A stretch of DNA of 64,000 nucleotides from Flavobacterium sp. ENC (GTDB lineage Bacteria > Bacteroidota > Bacteroidia > Flavobacteriales > Flavobacteriaceae): positions 1 through 64,000 of the forward strand of contig NZ_JAJMOY010000005.1 of NCBI RefSeq assembly GCF_020991415.1, given 5' to 3'. A program made the translations under genes and the position numbers. Positions within the stretch are counted from its first letter, which is position 1. Every line of letters starts with the position of its first letter. This document shows positions 24,750 to 32,968 of the stretch, one piece after another. The notes under the pieces are model-generated. The model saw only the letters and a list, made by a program, of their open reading frames with translations, did not search any database and was not told where the DNA came from.

Positions 24750-25815
24750 CCCAAATTGTCACCCTGAGCGAAGTCGAAGGCTTATGAAAAACAGAGCTGT
24801 GCATTGACTGGAAACCCTAATTTTAAGGCTTCTCAATAGCCTCCTGCTTTAGCTGGAGGAATTTTGTATGACGAAAACGTTGGCTTTAGCCAAATATATG
24901 TATTTTGATGAGCTTGTTCCCCACTATATTATAAAACTCTATTCAAATATATAACGACTAATAATCACGCAAAGTCGCAAAGCCGCAAAGTTTTAAGAGT
25001 ATGCTCGAACCCCGATTGTCACCCTGAGCGAAGTCCAAGGCTTATGCAAACAAAACCCGGTTACTAACTTTAGACTATTACCTTTTTAAAGCATCTCAAT
25101 AGGCTCCTGCTTTAGCTGGAGGAATTTTGTATGACGAAAACGGTGGCTTTAGCCAAAATGTATGCATTTTGATGAGTTTGTTCCGCACTACAGTATAAAA
25201 CTCTATTCAAATATATAACGACTAATAATCACGCAAAGTCGCAAAGCCGCAAAGTTTTAAGAGTATGCTCGAACCCCGATTGTCACCCTGAGCGAAGTCG
25301 AAGGCTTATGCAAACAAAACCCGCTTACTAACTTTAGACTATTACCTTTTTAAAGCATCTCAATAGCCTCCTGCTTTAGCTGGAGGAATTTTGTATGACG
25401 AAAACGGTGGCTTTAGCCAAAATGTATGCATTTTGATGAGCTTGTTCCGCACTACAGTATAAACCTCTATTCAAATATATAACAACTTAATAATCACGCA
25501 AAGTCGCAAAGCCGCAAAGTTTTAAGAGTATTCTCGAACTCCAATTGTCACCCTGAGCGAAGCGAAGGCTTATGAAAACCAGAGCTGTGCATTGACTGGA
25601 AACCGTAATTTCTAAAGCATCTCAATAGCCTCCTGCTTTAGCTGGAGGAATTTTGTATGACGAAAACGGTGGCTTTAGCCAAAATGTATGTATTTTGGTG
25701 AGCTTGTTCCCCACTATATTATAAACCTCTATTCAAATATATAACGACATAATAATCACGCAAAGTTGCAAAGCCGCAAAGTTTTAAGAGTATTCTCGAA
25801 CTCCAATTGTCACTC
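24750..25815. repeat. Array of four ~263-bp direct repeats with TTTA-loop hairpins
   Basis: 'ATTGTCACCCTGAGCG' or a close variant starts at 24755, 25015, 25279, 25544 and, degenerate, 25806: steps of 260, 264, 265 and 262 bp. Each unit holds a GCGAAGTCGAAGG word, an AATAGCC-led hairpin CCTCCTGCTTTAGCTGGAGG (24840-24859, 25103-25122 with one change, 25367-25386, 25629-25648), a TGGCTTTAGCCA hairpin and a 'cacgcaaagtcgcaaag' block. No ORF of note. The hairpins share the TTTA loop and AATAGCC foot with the array beside the transposase at 61.7-62.8 kb. Confidence 0.85.
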
Positions 25816-25857
25816 TGGGCATTCTATTATAAAAACCAAAAACTCACAAATACAAAA

Positions 25858-25884
25858 AACCCCGAAATCAATTTCGGGGTTTTC
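25858..25884. terminator. Terminator of the FKBP lipoprotein gene (probably bidirectional)
   Basis: CCCCGAAAT (25860-25868) pairs with ATTTCGGGG (25871-25879). On the minus strand a T tract follows (A's 25854-25859); on the plus strand GTTTTC follows. Confidence 0.75.
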
Positions 25885-25904
25885 TATATATTATTTAAAA
25901 GTCA

Positions 25905-27002
25905 CTACGGTTTAGGCGTATGATGTGCTTTATCAACATGAAGTCTTAATCGGTTTGGTGAAGTATAATCCGGCTCACCAGTGGCTGCAAATGCAGGAAT
26001 ACCCCTTGGCTCCGTTTCATCTGTATTAGGTGTATTAGGATTATCTGCAATAGGAGCAGTAAAAGGATAATATTTACTAATTCCGTAGTTAACCGGAACC
26101 CCATTTTCTATAACAATACCCACTTTATCTTTTGGTTTAGTAATCTCCAGTAAAGTCGTAAATCCATCCCCGTCATCATCAACATCAATAAAATCAGCAA
26201 GACCGTCTCCGTCAGTATCATCAGCTAAATTAGCCGGCGGCTTAGGATATTTTGTTGTATTTCTCAAGTCATAAAGATAGCCATCCTTGTTCAGATCTTC
26301 CTCAAAATCAAAAACACCATCAAAATCATGATCTAGCCTTTGAAGTCCTAATAATTTAAAACTAAATACCAGACAAGAATAAGCCGGTATATCGGTCTGT
26401 CCCGAACCATAATATGCCAATCCTGAAGGTAAAAACATTACACCTGCTCCATAATTGTCATATGTTATCGTACCACTGCCATCGGTTGCCGCTGTCGCTG
26501 TACCTGTTTTAAACTTAGGAAAAATTTCTGACCAGCCTTCTATTACAGAAGTAGTCAAATAAGGCTCTAAGCTAAAATCTCTCGGTATTCCGTAAGAAGT
26601 ATCAAAAACTTTTCCATTCAAGGTATTCCCTGAATAAGAAGCCGAAATTTTATCGTAATTAGTTGGAGCCTGCCCTGTACCTTGTCTCAAAACCAGGTAA
26701 TACACTTTATAAGTAACATCATTACTGTAAACATCTCTTGATTGTATAGGATATTGAGTCTGATCGAAAATAGAAACCTGAGTGCCTCCTGCCGGAATTT
26801 TAGATATCTTAATATCATAATTAGCCGAAACACTTTCAATATAATTACTCTTTAAATATTTCATAATGGAATCACTGTCAGCTTTGTACTGTTCCTTATA
26901 ATCTCTTAAAGGAACTATTTCCGCATCGTCATCACTTTTATTACAAGAAACTATAGCAATACCCGCAAGTAATAAAATAAAATAATATTTAAATTTGTTC
27001 AT
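25905..27002 (-). CDS. FKBP-type lipoprotein with calcium-binding repeats
   Basis: 365 residues with an SPII signal (LLAGIAIVSC, Cys about 20). Residues about 95-235 resemble an FKBP-type peptidyl-prolyl isomerase domain (VYYLVLRQGTG...DKISASYSGNTLNGKVFDTSYG...GVMFLPSGLAYYG...YSCLVFSFKLLGL). This is followed by Asp-rich TSP3-like calcium loops (DHDFDGVFDFEEDLNKDGY, DTDGDGLADFIDVDDDGDGF). Probably an envelope folding factor; activity is not certain because the isomerase site is diverged. Confidence 0.85.
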   Translation of the reverse strand: MNKFKYYFILLLAGIAIVSCNKSDDDAEIVPLRDYKEQYKADSDSIMKYLKSNYIESVSANYDIKISKIPAGGTQVSIFDQTQYPIQSRDVYSNDVTYKVYYLVLRQGTGQAPTNYDKISASYSGNTLNGKVFDTSYGIPRDFSLEPYLTTSVIEGWSEIFPKFKTGTATAATDGSGTITYDNYGAGVMFLPSGLAYYGSGQTDIPAYSCLVFSFKLLGLQRLDHDFDGVFDFEEDLNKDGYLYDLRNTTKYPKPPANLADDTDGDGLADFIDVDDDGDGFTTLLEITKPKDKVGIVIENGVPVNYGISKYYPFTAPIADNPNTPNTDETEPRGIPAFAATGEPDYTSPNRLRLHVDKAHHTPKP

Positions 27003-27081
27003 TATTCTTAATTTTTTAGGTGCGCAAGATACAATATTGATTTATTTTTGTAAAGATTTTAACTTCTATTTTAGAAAAATT

Positions 27082-27471
27082 ATGAGAATAGATAAATACC
27101 TGTGGTGTGTACGTTACTACAAAACCAGAAATATGGTTACCGAGGCTTGTAAAAAGAACCATGTTACAGTAAACGGACAGGTTGCAAAACCTTCAAAAGA
27201 GATTTTTCCCAGTGATAAGATTACCTTTAGAAAAGACCAGATTACGCAAATCATCACCGTTCTTGACATTCCGGAAAGTCGTGTGGGGGCAAAACTTGTT
27301 GATATCTACAGAAAAAACGAAACACCGGCGGAAGCTTATGCGCATTTAGAATTACTAAAACTATCCAAAGAACATTACCGCAAGACCGGAACCGGCAGAC
27401 CTACCAAAAAGGACAGAAGAGACATTGACGAATATGGCAATGATATTATTGACGAAGAAGAAACGGAGTAA
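27082..27471 (+). CDS. RNA-binding S4-domain protein (Hsp15-like)
   Basis: 129 residues from MRIDKYLWCVRYYKTR. The S4 RNA-binding fold occupies about 1-60 (TEACKKNHVTVNGQVAKPS), followed by a helical basic segment and an acidic tail. Related to Hsp15/HslR, which binds 50S subunits carrying stalled peptidyl-tRNA. An upstream in-frame ATG (26995) would start inside the divergent gene and lacks homology, so 27082 is chosen. The -7 element is TATTTTTG at 27043-27050. Confidence 0.9.
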   Translation: MRIDKYLWCVRYYKTRNMVTEACKKNHVTVNGQVAKPSKEIFPSDKITFRKDQITQIITVLDIPESRVGAKLVDIYRKNETPAEAYAHLELLKLSKEHYRKTGTGRPTKKDRRDIDEYGNDIIDEEETE

Positions 27472-27472
27472 A

Positions 27473-27590
27473 TTTCAATTTTTTAAATTCCAAATCCCAA
27501 TTTGAGAAGGAAATTCCACGTTTTAATATTGGAATTTGGAATTTATACTATTGGAATTTCAAATTTCATATAGTGGAATTTAAAACCCTA
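27473..27590. repeat. Degenerate 'ttggaattt' palindromic repeats
   Basis: Words AAATTCCAAAT and ATTGGAATTTGGAATTT on opposite arms. The same dispersed family appears at 173-188, 37533-37583 and 59428-59505. Confidence 0.5.
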
Positions 27591-27596
27591 AATTTG
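27589..27596 (+). promoter_or_regulatory. -7 element of the phosphoribosyltransferase gene
   Basis: TAAATTTG, 22 bp before the ATG at 27619. Confidence 0.4.
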
Positions 27597-27618
27597 TATT
27601 TTAGCAAAAAAAATAATC

Positions 27619-28119
27619 ATGAACAAGAACATCATCTTAACGAATCAGGAAATCGAACATAAAATAAAACGTATCGCATATCAAATTTACGAGACTTTTG
27701 TTGATGAAGATGAAGTTGTGATTGCCGGAATTGCCTCGAATGGATCTGTTTTTGCCCAAAAAATAGCCGTAGCTCTGGGGAACATCTCCACTCTTAAGGT
27801 TTCCCTTTGCGAAGTCACGGTAAACAAACAAAATCCGCAGCTGCCTATACAGACCTCTTTAGCTGCCAGCGAATACTCTAATAAAGGATTAGTACTTGTA
27901 GACGACGTCTTAAACTCGGGAACTACCTTAATATATGCAGTTCGTCACTTCTTAGACGTTCCGCTTAAGAAATTCAAAACTGCAGTACTTGTCGACAGAA
28001 ATCACAAGAAATACCCTGTAAAAGCCGATTTTAAAGGGATTTCACTTTCAACTTCATTGCTGGAGCACGTACAGGTTGTTTTTGATGAAAATGGCGGCGA
28101 TTACGCTTTTTTAAGCTAG
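27619..28119 (+). CDS. Phosphoribosyltransferase (PyrR-like)
   Basis: 166 residues of the type I PRTase fold with the PRPP-binding loop LVLVDDVLNSGTTL and an N-terminal hood region (ASNGSVFAQKIAVAL). It resembles PyrR (uracil phosphoribosyltransferase/pyr operon regulator) in size and layout, but no pyr genes or attenuator lie nearby, so it could be another purine or pyrimidine salvage enzyme. Its stop overlaps the convergent aroK stop by 9 bp. Confidence 0.85.
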   Translation: MNKNIILTNQEIEHKIKRIAYQIYETFVDEDEVVIAGIASNGSVFAQKIAVALGNISTLKVSLCEVTVNKQNPQLPIQTSLAASEYSNKGLVLVDDVLNSGTTLIYAVRHFLDVPLKKFKTAVLVDRNHKKYPVKADFKGISLSTSLLEHVQVVFDENGGDYAFLS

Positions 28120-28629
28120 TATTCCCATAATATCCTGAACCGTTTCTTCGACAGATTTATTATCAACCGAAACTTTATGTTGTGCCTGGTTGTAATAAAA
28201 GCTTCTGTCGAACAAATGTTTTGCGATAAACTCTCTCATTTCTTCCTCGTTCATATTAGCGATCAAAGGGCGTTTGCTCTTGTTATGAATTAGTCTCTTA
28301 TATAAAGTCTCTATGGAAGCTTTTAAATAAATCGAACTGACATCTTCTCTTTTCAGTAATTCATGGTTATTGGCATAACATGGCGTTCCTCCGCCCAAAC
28401 CAATTATACTTTTTTCGGACGACTGAAGCAATTCTACGAAAATTTCATGCTCTAATTTTCTAAAATAGATCTCACCATGCTGTTCGAAAATCTCATTTAC
28501 AGACAAATTTGCTTTTTTTTCGATGCATTTATCCAAATCGAGAAACGGAATATTTGTAATTTTTGACAAATTTTGGGCAATTGTTGACTTTCCGCAACCC
28601 ATATAACCTAATAACACAATTTTTTTCAT
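28111..28629 (-). CDS. aroK: Shikimate kinase
   Basis: Phosphorylates shikimate at the 3-OH in the chorismate pathway. The 172 residues include P-loop GYMGCGKST (8-16), DLDKCIEKK (Asp contacting shikimate), FRKLEHEI, GLGGGTPC and the lid region KRPLI. Full length. The promoter on the minus strand is TAAATTTG (complement at 28681-28688), and the tRNA-Lys promoter diverges from it. Confidence 0.96.
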   Translation of the reverse strand: MKKIVLLGYMGCGKSTIAQNLSKITNIPFLDLDKCIEKKANLSVNEIFEQHGEIYFRKLEHEIFVELLQSSEKSIIGLGGGTPCYANNHELLKREDVSSIYLKASIETLYKRLIHNKSKRPLIANMNEEEMREFIAKHLFDRSFYYNQAQHKVSVDNKSVEETVQDIMGILA

Positions 28630-28700
28630 ATTAATAAAACCTTATAAACTAAGACGTTGTGAACTTTTCGTAAAAAAAGACAAATTTATAATAAAAATGC

Positions 28701-28732
28701 TTGGAAACTTCGAAAATAACTCCTTATATTTG
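28701..28732 (+). promoter_or_regulatory. Promoter of the tRNA cluster
   Basis: TTG at 28701-28703, 21-bp spacer, TATATTTG at 28725-28732; the first tRNA starts 24 bp later. Confidence 0.6.
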
Positions 28733-28755
28733 CACCCGCATTCAAGGAATTAAAT

Positions 28756-28828
28756 GACTCGATAGCTCAGTCGGTAGAGCACATCACTTTTAATGATGGG
28801 GTCCTGGGTTCGAGCCCCAGTCGGGTCA
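28756..28828 (+). tRNA. tRNA-Lys (anticodon TTT), copy 1
   Basis: A 73-nt cloverleaf: acceptor GACTCGA/TCGGGTC, D arm GCTC..GAGC, anticodon stem CATCA/TGATG with loop CTTTTAA, T arm CTGGG TTCGAGC CCCAG, discriminator A. The complete 3' CCA is not encoded. Confidence 0.98.
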
Positions 28829-28868
28829 CAAATTTTGTGATTAACAAATTAGATTCCTTGATAGCAAT

Positions 28869-28941
28869 GACTCGATAGCTCAGTCGGTAGAGCACATCAC
28901 TTTTAATGATGGGGTCCTGGGTTCGAGCCCCAGTCGGGTCA
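28869..28941 (+). tRNA. tRNA-Lys (anticodon TTT), copy 2
   Basis: Identical over all 73 nt to the copy 113 bp upstream; a recent tandem duplication or gene conversion. Followed by a terminator-like hairpin at 28944-28977. Confidence 0.98.
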
Positions 28942-28943
28942 CA

Positions 28944-28977
28944 AAGGTCGAGTAATTTATATTACTTGACCTTTTTT
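28944..28977 (+). terminator. Hairpin terminator after tRNA-Lys copy 2
   Basis: AAAGGTCGAGTAAT (28944-28957) pairs with ATTACTTGACCTTT (28961-28974), one wobble, followed by T's. Confidence 0.8.
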
Positions 28978-28984
28978 TATTTAC

Positions 28985-29067
28985 GGCCACGTGGAGAAAC
29001 GGTAGACTTGCCATCTTGAGGGGGTGGTGCTCGTAAGGGCGTGTGGGTTCAAATCCCACCGTGGTCA
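28985..29067 (+). tRNA. tRNA-Leu (anticodon GAG)
   Basis: 83-nt class II tRNA: acceptor GGCCACG/CGTGGTC, anticodon stem CCATC/GGTGG with loop TTGAGGG (GAG at positions 34-36), variable arm GCTC-GTAA-GGGC, T arm TGGG TTCAAAT CCCA, discriminator A. Confidence 0.95.
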
Positions 29068-29078
29068 CAAGAAAATTA

Positions 29079-29112
29079 AAAGCCTGCAAAATCAATTTTG
29101 CAGGCTTTTTTT
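29079..29112 (+). terminator. Terminator after tRNA-Leu
   Basis: AAAGCCTGCAAAAT (29079-29092), loop CA, ATTTTGCAGGCTTT (29095-29108), then TTTT. Confidence 0.9.
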
Positions 29113-29410
29113 GTCCGGCAGATTAAAGACAACCCTATTGTCCCTTTTACATAAAACTCATTCTTACCTTTCCTAATTTGTTTTTATTTGCATAATGAAT
29201 GTTCCCAGACAAAATCAGACTATATTTGGCCATTATTAACAGAGAACAGCAAGATGATTACGTAACCTCTTATTCAAAACTCAGAATTCTTGTTTCAAGT
29301 CATAATGTTGAATAAACAAAATTTCCTAAAAACAACAACCTTTGTTCGTTCCAGATCCTTTTAGGCTTTTTTATTTATTTTTTCACAACCAACTAAACAG
29401 CTCCAATACT
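29113..29410. other. Intergenic region ahead of the acyltransferase
   Basis: AT-rich with no credible ORF. A TATATTTG -7-like box occurs at 29221-29228, but no gene or obvious structure follows it for 180 bp. It could start a long 5' leader of the acyltransferase gene or an unannotated small RNA. Confidence 0.4.
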
Positions 29411-30220
29411 ATGACATTGATATCCAAAGAAAAATTTTCGGAAGCTTCCGGCCTTTCAAAAATTCCCATACCCGGACTATCCTCTTATTTAATGAAAGTA
29501 ATGAAAATTAACAATTTAAATACAATGGTCAAAGAGGCAGGCAGCATCGAGGGTGCGGATTTTGCCAATTTTGCTTTAATGAAAATTGGCGTAAAAGTCC
29601 AGTTTGATGCTGCTGAATTACTGAATATCCCCCGTGAAGGAGCTTTTATAGTAATTGCCAATCATCCTTATGGAGGCATTGAATCACTGGCCCTGTTAAG
29701 TACAATTGCAAAAATACGTCCTGACACGCTGTATATGGGAAACTTTCTATTGAAGGAAATTCCAAATCTTGAAAAATGCATTATTGCCGTAAATCCATTT
29801 GAAAACGTGCAAAATTCTGCGAGTATTACCGGACTCAAAATGACACTCAAAGCCCTTGCAGACGGCATTCCGGTTGCCATATTTCCCGCAGGAGAAGTTT
29901 CGTCCTATAACTTCAAAACAAGTGAAATAACAGACCCGGAATGGCATCCTGTAGTCGGGAAAATCATCTGCAAAGCAAACGTTCCTATTTTGCCTGTATA
30001 TTTTCACGGAAATAACGGGCTTTTCTTTAGTATGTTAAAAACAATTCACCCCATGTTACAAACTTCAAAACTAATATCGGAGCTTTTTAACAAACAAGGA
30101 TATATACTTAAAATGACTATAGGAAAAACCATTCCTATAACCGGAACAAAAGATCCTTTACTGCTAAAAAACCTTAGAAATAAACTGTATGCCTTAAAAA
30201 GCAAGTCCCATAATAATTGA
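29411..30220 (+). CDS. Lysophospholipid acyltransferase family protein
   Basis: About 269 residues from MTLISKEKFSEASGL. PlsC-like acyltransferase with the catalytic block ANHPYGGIE (His-x4-Asp-like, with the acidic position replaced by later Glu) and the acceptor block FPAGEVSSYNF; KIICKANVPILPVYFHGNNG follows. This subgroup resembles the hemolysin/ornithine-lipid-type O-acyltransferases of Bacteroidota. The acceptor lipid is not known. An upstream in-frame ATG (29342) adds 23 hydrophobic residues without family match; the internal start is preferred. Confidence 0.85.
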   Translation: MTLISKEKFSEASGLSKIPIPGLSSYLMKVMKINNLNTMVKEAGSIEGADFANFALMKIGVKVQFDAAELLNIPREGAFIVIANHPYGGIESLALLSTIAKIRPDTLYMGNFLLKEIPNLEKCIIAVNPFENVQNSASITGLKMTLKALADGIPVAIFPAGEVSSYNFKTSEITDPEWHPVVGKIICKANVPILPVYFHGNNGLFFSMLKTIHPMLQTSKLISELFNKQGYILKMTIGKTIPITGTKDPLLLKNLRNKLYALKSKSHNN

Positions 30221-30360
30221 TAGCCGCTGAAAAATCCATTACTAGTAACAATATTTTTTTATTTACTAATCATTATTTTTTACAAAAGAAATTCTCTTAC
30301 AAATAAATCTTTCTTAAATTCGTCACAGAATTAATTAACCTACTAATCCCAAATTAGTCT

Positions 30361-30861
30361 ATGAAACATTTATTATTACTATCATTTCTTATGATTACGT
30401 GCTCCGGTATTGCACAATCTGCAACCGGTTATTTTGACAAAGCCATGAAAAAGGCGGAAGCAGGAAACACTAAAGGTGCTATTGCCGACTACACCAAAGC
30501 AATCAGCATGAATTCAAAATTTGTTGAGGCCTACCAAAACAGAGGAGTGGCAAAGTACAAACTCAATGATCTAACAGGAGCTTTGGCTGACTTTACCAAA
30601 GCAATTGAATTAGACACCATGAATTCTGACGCTTTTACAGGAAGAGCCAATGTCAATTACAAACTAATGAATTACGATGCCTCTATTGAAGACTGTTCGT
30701 ATTGTCTTATGATGAACCCTAAAGATTACATTGCTTACAACTTAAGAGGTTTGGCTTATAACAAAATCGGTGACAGGAAAAAATCCTGCAGTGATTTCAC
30801 CAAAGCAATAGAATTAGGAAGCAAAAGTGCCATAAAAAACAAAGCTACCTTTTGCAAATAA
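30361..30861 (+). CDS. Secreted TPR protein
   Basis: 166 residues: a signal peptide (MKHLLLLSFLMITCSGIAQS) and about four tetratricopeptide repeats (FDKAMKKAEAGNTKGAIADYTKAISMN, FVEAYQNRGVAKYKLNDLTGALADFTKAIELD, and so on). A periplasmic or surface protein-interaction module; partner unknown. Followed by a perfect 14-bp inverted repeat at 30886-30928. Confidence 0.88.
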   Translation: MKHLLLLSFLMITCSGIAQSATGYFDKAMKKAEAGNTKGAIADYTKAISMNSKFVEAYQNRGVAKYKLNDLTGALADFTKAIELDTMNSDAFTGRANVNYKLMNYDASIEDCSYCLMMNPKDYIAYNLRGLAYNKIGDRKKSCSDFTKAIELGSKSAIKNKATFCK

Positions 30862-30885
30862 AAGTAAAAAAACAAAACTCATAAT

Positions 30886-30928
30886 AGAAAAGCAATCTGC
30901 GAAACTTCATTTTTCAGATTGCTTTTCT
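30886..30928. terminator. Inverted repeat after the TPR gene
   Basis: AGAAAAGCAATCTG (30886-30899) and CAGATTGCTTTTCT (30915-30928) are perfectly complementary around a 15-nt loop containing T5. Confidence 0.65.
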
Positions 30929-30965
30929 GCTTCTGGGCTTCCCTGTTTTCATATTAAAATATCAC

Positions 30966-30973
30966 TACATTTG
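30966..30973 (+). promoter_or_regulatory. -7 element of the Kir channel gene
   Basis: TACATTTG, 20 bp before the ATG at 30994; supports that ATG as the original start. Confidence 0.5.
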
Positions 30974-30993
30974 TTACCCTAAATTAAATTTTA

Positions 30994-31948
30994 ATGGTGC
31001 TTCTGAAAAAAAATAAACCACAACGCTAAAACAGATATAAATTCCGGATTCGGAACTAACGCAAATAGTTACGGAGGAAGATTTGTCAACAAAAACGGAA
31101 CACCCAATATCGAAAAAAGAGGTATGCATTTACTGCGCCGAATCAGTTGGTATCATACCATGATCGAAATGCCCAACTGGAAATTCATGCTTATTTTGTT
31201 TTCCTTTTATATCATCATCAATTTTATTTTTGCAATTGTTTATTATGCTATCGGAATACAACATCTGGACGGAGTAAATGCTTCGGGAAATTTTTTAACC
31301 CAATTTGGACAAGCTTATTTTTTTAGCGCCCAAACGTTCACCACCGTAGGCTATGGACATATCAGTCCAACAGGATTTCTGACCAGTGCCTTATCTGCCG
31401 CCGAAGCCTTAATTGGCCTATTGAGCTTTGCCATTGCAACGGGTTTGTTTTTTGGAAGATTCAGTAAGCCGACAGCTTTTTTAAAATTTTCACATAATGC
31501 CCTTATCTCGCCCTATGGTGACAAAAAAGGATTAATGATCCGCCTTGTCCCTTTTAAAAATACCAACTTAACAGATGCCAAAGCAAAAATAACACTTGGA
31601 ATGAGTGTTGAAGAAAACGGCACTATGACGAACAAGTTCTATAATTTAGAACTGGAACTCGACAAAATTAATGCACTCTCATTAAGCTGGACTTTGGTAC
31701 ATCCAATTACGGAAAATAGTCCTTTATATAATTTTACCGAAGAGGATTTCAGGAAAACGCATGGTGAAATCCTGGTTTTCATTACGACCTTTGATGATAT
31801 GTTCAGTAATACTGTTGCTGCAAGAACCTCCTATACGTTTGATGAAATTATTTATGGTGCAAAATTCAAAACAATGTACAACAGAAGTGAGGATGGTTCC
31901 AGAACTATCCTACATCTGGACAAATTAAATCAGTATGAGACTACATAA
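30994..31948 (+). CDS. Inward-rectifier K+ channel (KirBac-type), frameshifted near the start
   Basis: Two TM helices flank a pore with the selectivity filter TTVGYG, followed by the C-terminal immunoglobulin-like Kir cytoplasmic domain (from GLFFGRFSKPTAFLKFSHNALISPY). The continuous frame begins only at ATG 31124, but the same frame upstream encodes family-typical sequence (SGFGTNANSYGGRFVNKNG, then TPNIEKRG) with no ATG. The natural start ATG at 30994 (MVLLKK) is in another frame and joins it if the A8 run at 31006-31013 loses one A. So the locus is a one-base frameshift, a slippage-controlled gene, or an assembly error. Function if made: K+ conduction across the inner membrane. Confidence 0.85.
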
Positions 31949-32003
31949 TTTCCAATATTCCCTGATTTTAAGCAACTATGAAAGGTAATCTCAGATTTTA
32001 TTC

Positions 32004-32015
32004 TATTTTTGTTTA
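32004..32015 (+). promoter_or_regulatory. Promoter of the B12-binding MerR gene with a possible self-site
   Basis: -7 element TATTTTTG (32004-32011) runs into TTTGTTTA (32008-32015), which matches the half-site seen at crtI and the epimerase gene. Confidence 0.4.
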
Positions 32016-32030
32016 CCAAATTGTATCATA

Positions 32031-32930
32031 ATGATAAACAACATAAAGACTGTTTTCAGCATAAAAGACCTCGAAAACTTATCTGGAATAAAAGCACACA
32101 CGATTCGTATCTGGGAAAAGAGATATAATATTCTTGAACCTATGAGAACGGATACCAACATCAGACTTTATAATCTACAAAACCTACAGAAGCTCCTAAA
32201 CATAACATTATTACACGAATACGGTTATAAAATTTCAAAAATTGCAACTTATCCGGAAGAAAAGATTCCACAATTGGTCCGTGAAATCATCTCAAAAAAG
32301 AATTCTCAGAACTATGCCATTACCTCATTCAAAATGGCCATGATGAATTTTGATCAGGAAATATTTTTCAACACTTTTGACTGGCTTATTTCTGAAAAAA
32401 CGTTTAAAGAGGTTTTCAAAGAAAATTTCCTTCCCTTATTGAAAGAATTAGGATTACTATGGCAATCTGAAACCATTACCCCTGCAAATGAACATTTCAT
32501 GAGTCATTTGATTCAGCAAAAAATATTGATTTATACCGAAAGTCTTCAAATACAAAAGCCAACCAAAACGGATCGTGTTTTTGTACTTTCTTTACCGCTC
32601 AATGAAATTCACCAAATCGGATTACTTTACCTGCAATACGAAATTTTATCGAAAGGCTACAAAACCATCTATTTAGGAGAAAGTATGCCCATCGAAAATC
32701 TTCAGGATCTTACGAGACATTTTGACAACATCACCTTTATATCCTTTATGACCGTTCAGCCGGATCGCGGGCTTATCAATCAATATGTCAAGTCCATGGG
32801 ACAAAAGTTATTGCTGAAAAATAACGAAATCTGGCTTATGGGAAAGATGGTCGAACACATTGACCAGAAAAATTTACCTGAAAGAATACGCATTTTTAAT
32901 TCTATGACAGAAACAATAGAAAGAATATAA
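32031..32930 (+). CDS. MerR-family regulator with B12-binding domain (CarH/LitR-like)
   Basis: 299 residues. The N-terminal MerR HTH (about 8-77, FSIKDLENLSGIKAHTIRIWEKRY) is followed by a helical cobalamin-cap domain with the W-x9-EH signature (Trp144...Glu154-His155). A Rossmann-like B12 domain with E192-I-H194-Q-I-G197 follows, the ExHxxG form of the DxHxxG base-off cobalamin motif. CarH/LitR proteins repress carotenoid and photolyase genes in the dark as AdoCbl-bound tetramers and release DNA when light breaks the Co-C bond. It stands 37 bp before crtI, so light control of the downstream cluster is a strong inference. Confidence 0.93.
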   Translation: MINNIKTVFSIKDLENLSGIKAHTIRIWEKRYNILEPMRTDTNIRLYNLQNLQKLLNITLLHEYGYKISKIATYPEEKIPQLVREIISKKNSQNYAITSFKMAMMNFDQEIFFNTFDWLISEKTFKEVFKENFLPLLKELGLLWQSETITPANEHFMSHLIQQKILIYTESLQIQKPTKTDRVFVLSLPLNEIHQIGLLYLQYEILSKGYKTIYLGESMPIENLQDLTRHFDNITFISFMTVQPDRGLINQYVKSMGQKLLLKNNEIWLMGKMVEHIDQKNLPERIRIFNSMTETIERI

Positions 32931-32934
32931 TTTT

Positions 32935-32968
32935 TTTGTTTAAAGTTTTTGTACATTTGTTAAACAAA
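32935..32968. promoter_or_regulatory. crtI promoter inside a 9-bp inverted repeat (candidate operator)
   Basis: TTTGTTTAA (32935-32943) and TTAAACAAA (32960-32968) form a perfect inverted repeat. Between the arms lies the -7 element TACATTTG (32952-32959). A protein bound here would cover the promoter and the start codon. Confidence 0.55.

Noticed and set aside
24750..25815. CRISPR array
   Set aside because: Repeat units are ~263 bp with no short repeat/unique spacer alternation and no cas genes; unit contents are near-identical throughout.
28880..29095. 72-codon minus-strand ORF (with VGFEPTRPYEHHPLK and RLGLEPRTPS)
   Set aside because: It is the antisense reading of tRNA-Lys copy 2 and tRNA-Leu; such 'GFEPTRP' peptides are a well-known tRNA artefact.
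29221..29228. Small RNA gene starting at the TATATTTG box
   Set aside because: Only a -7-like word is present; no -33 element, hairpin or terminator supports a discrete transcript.
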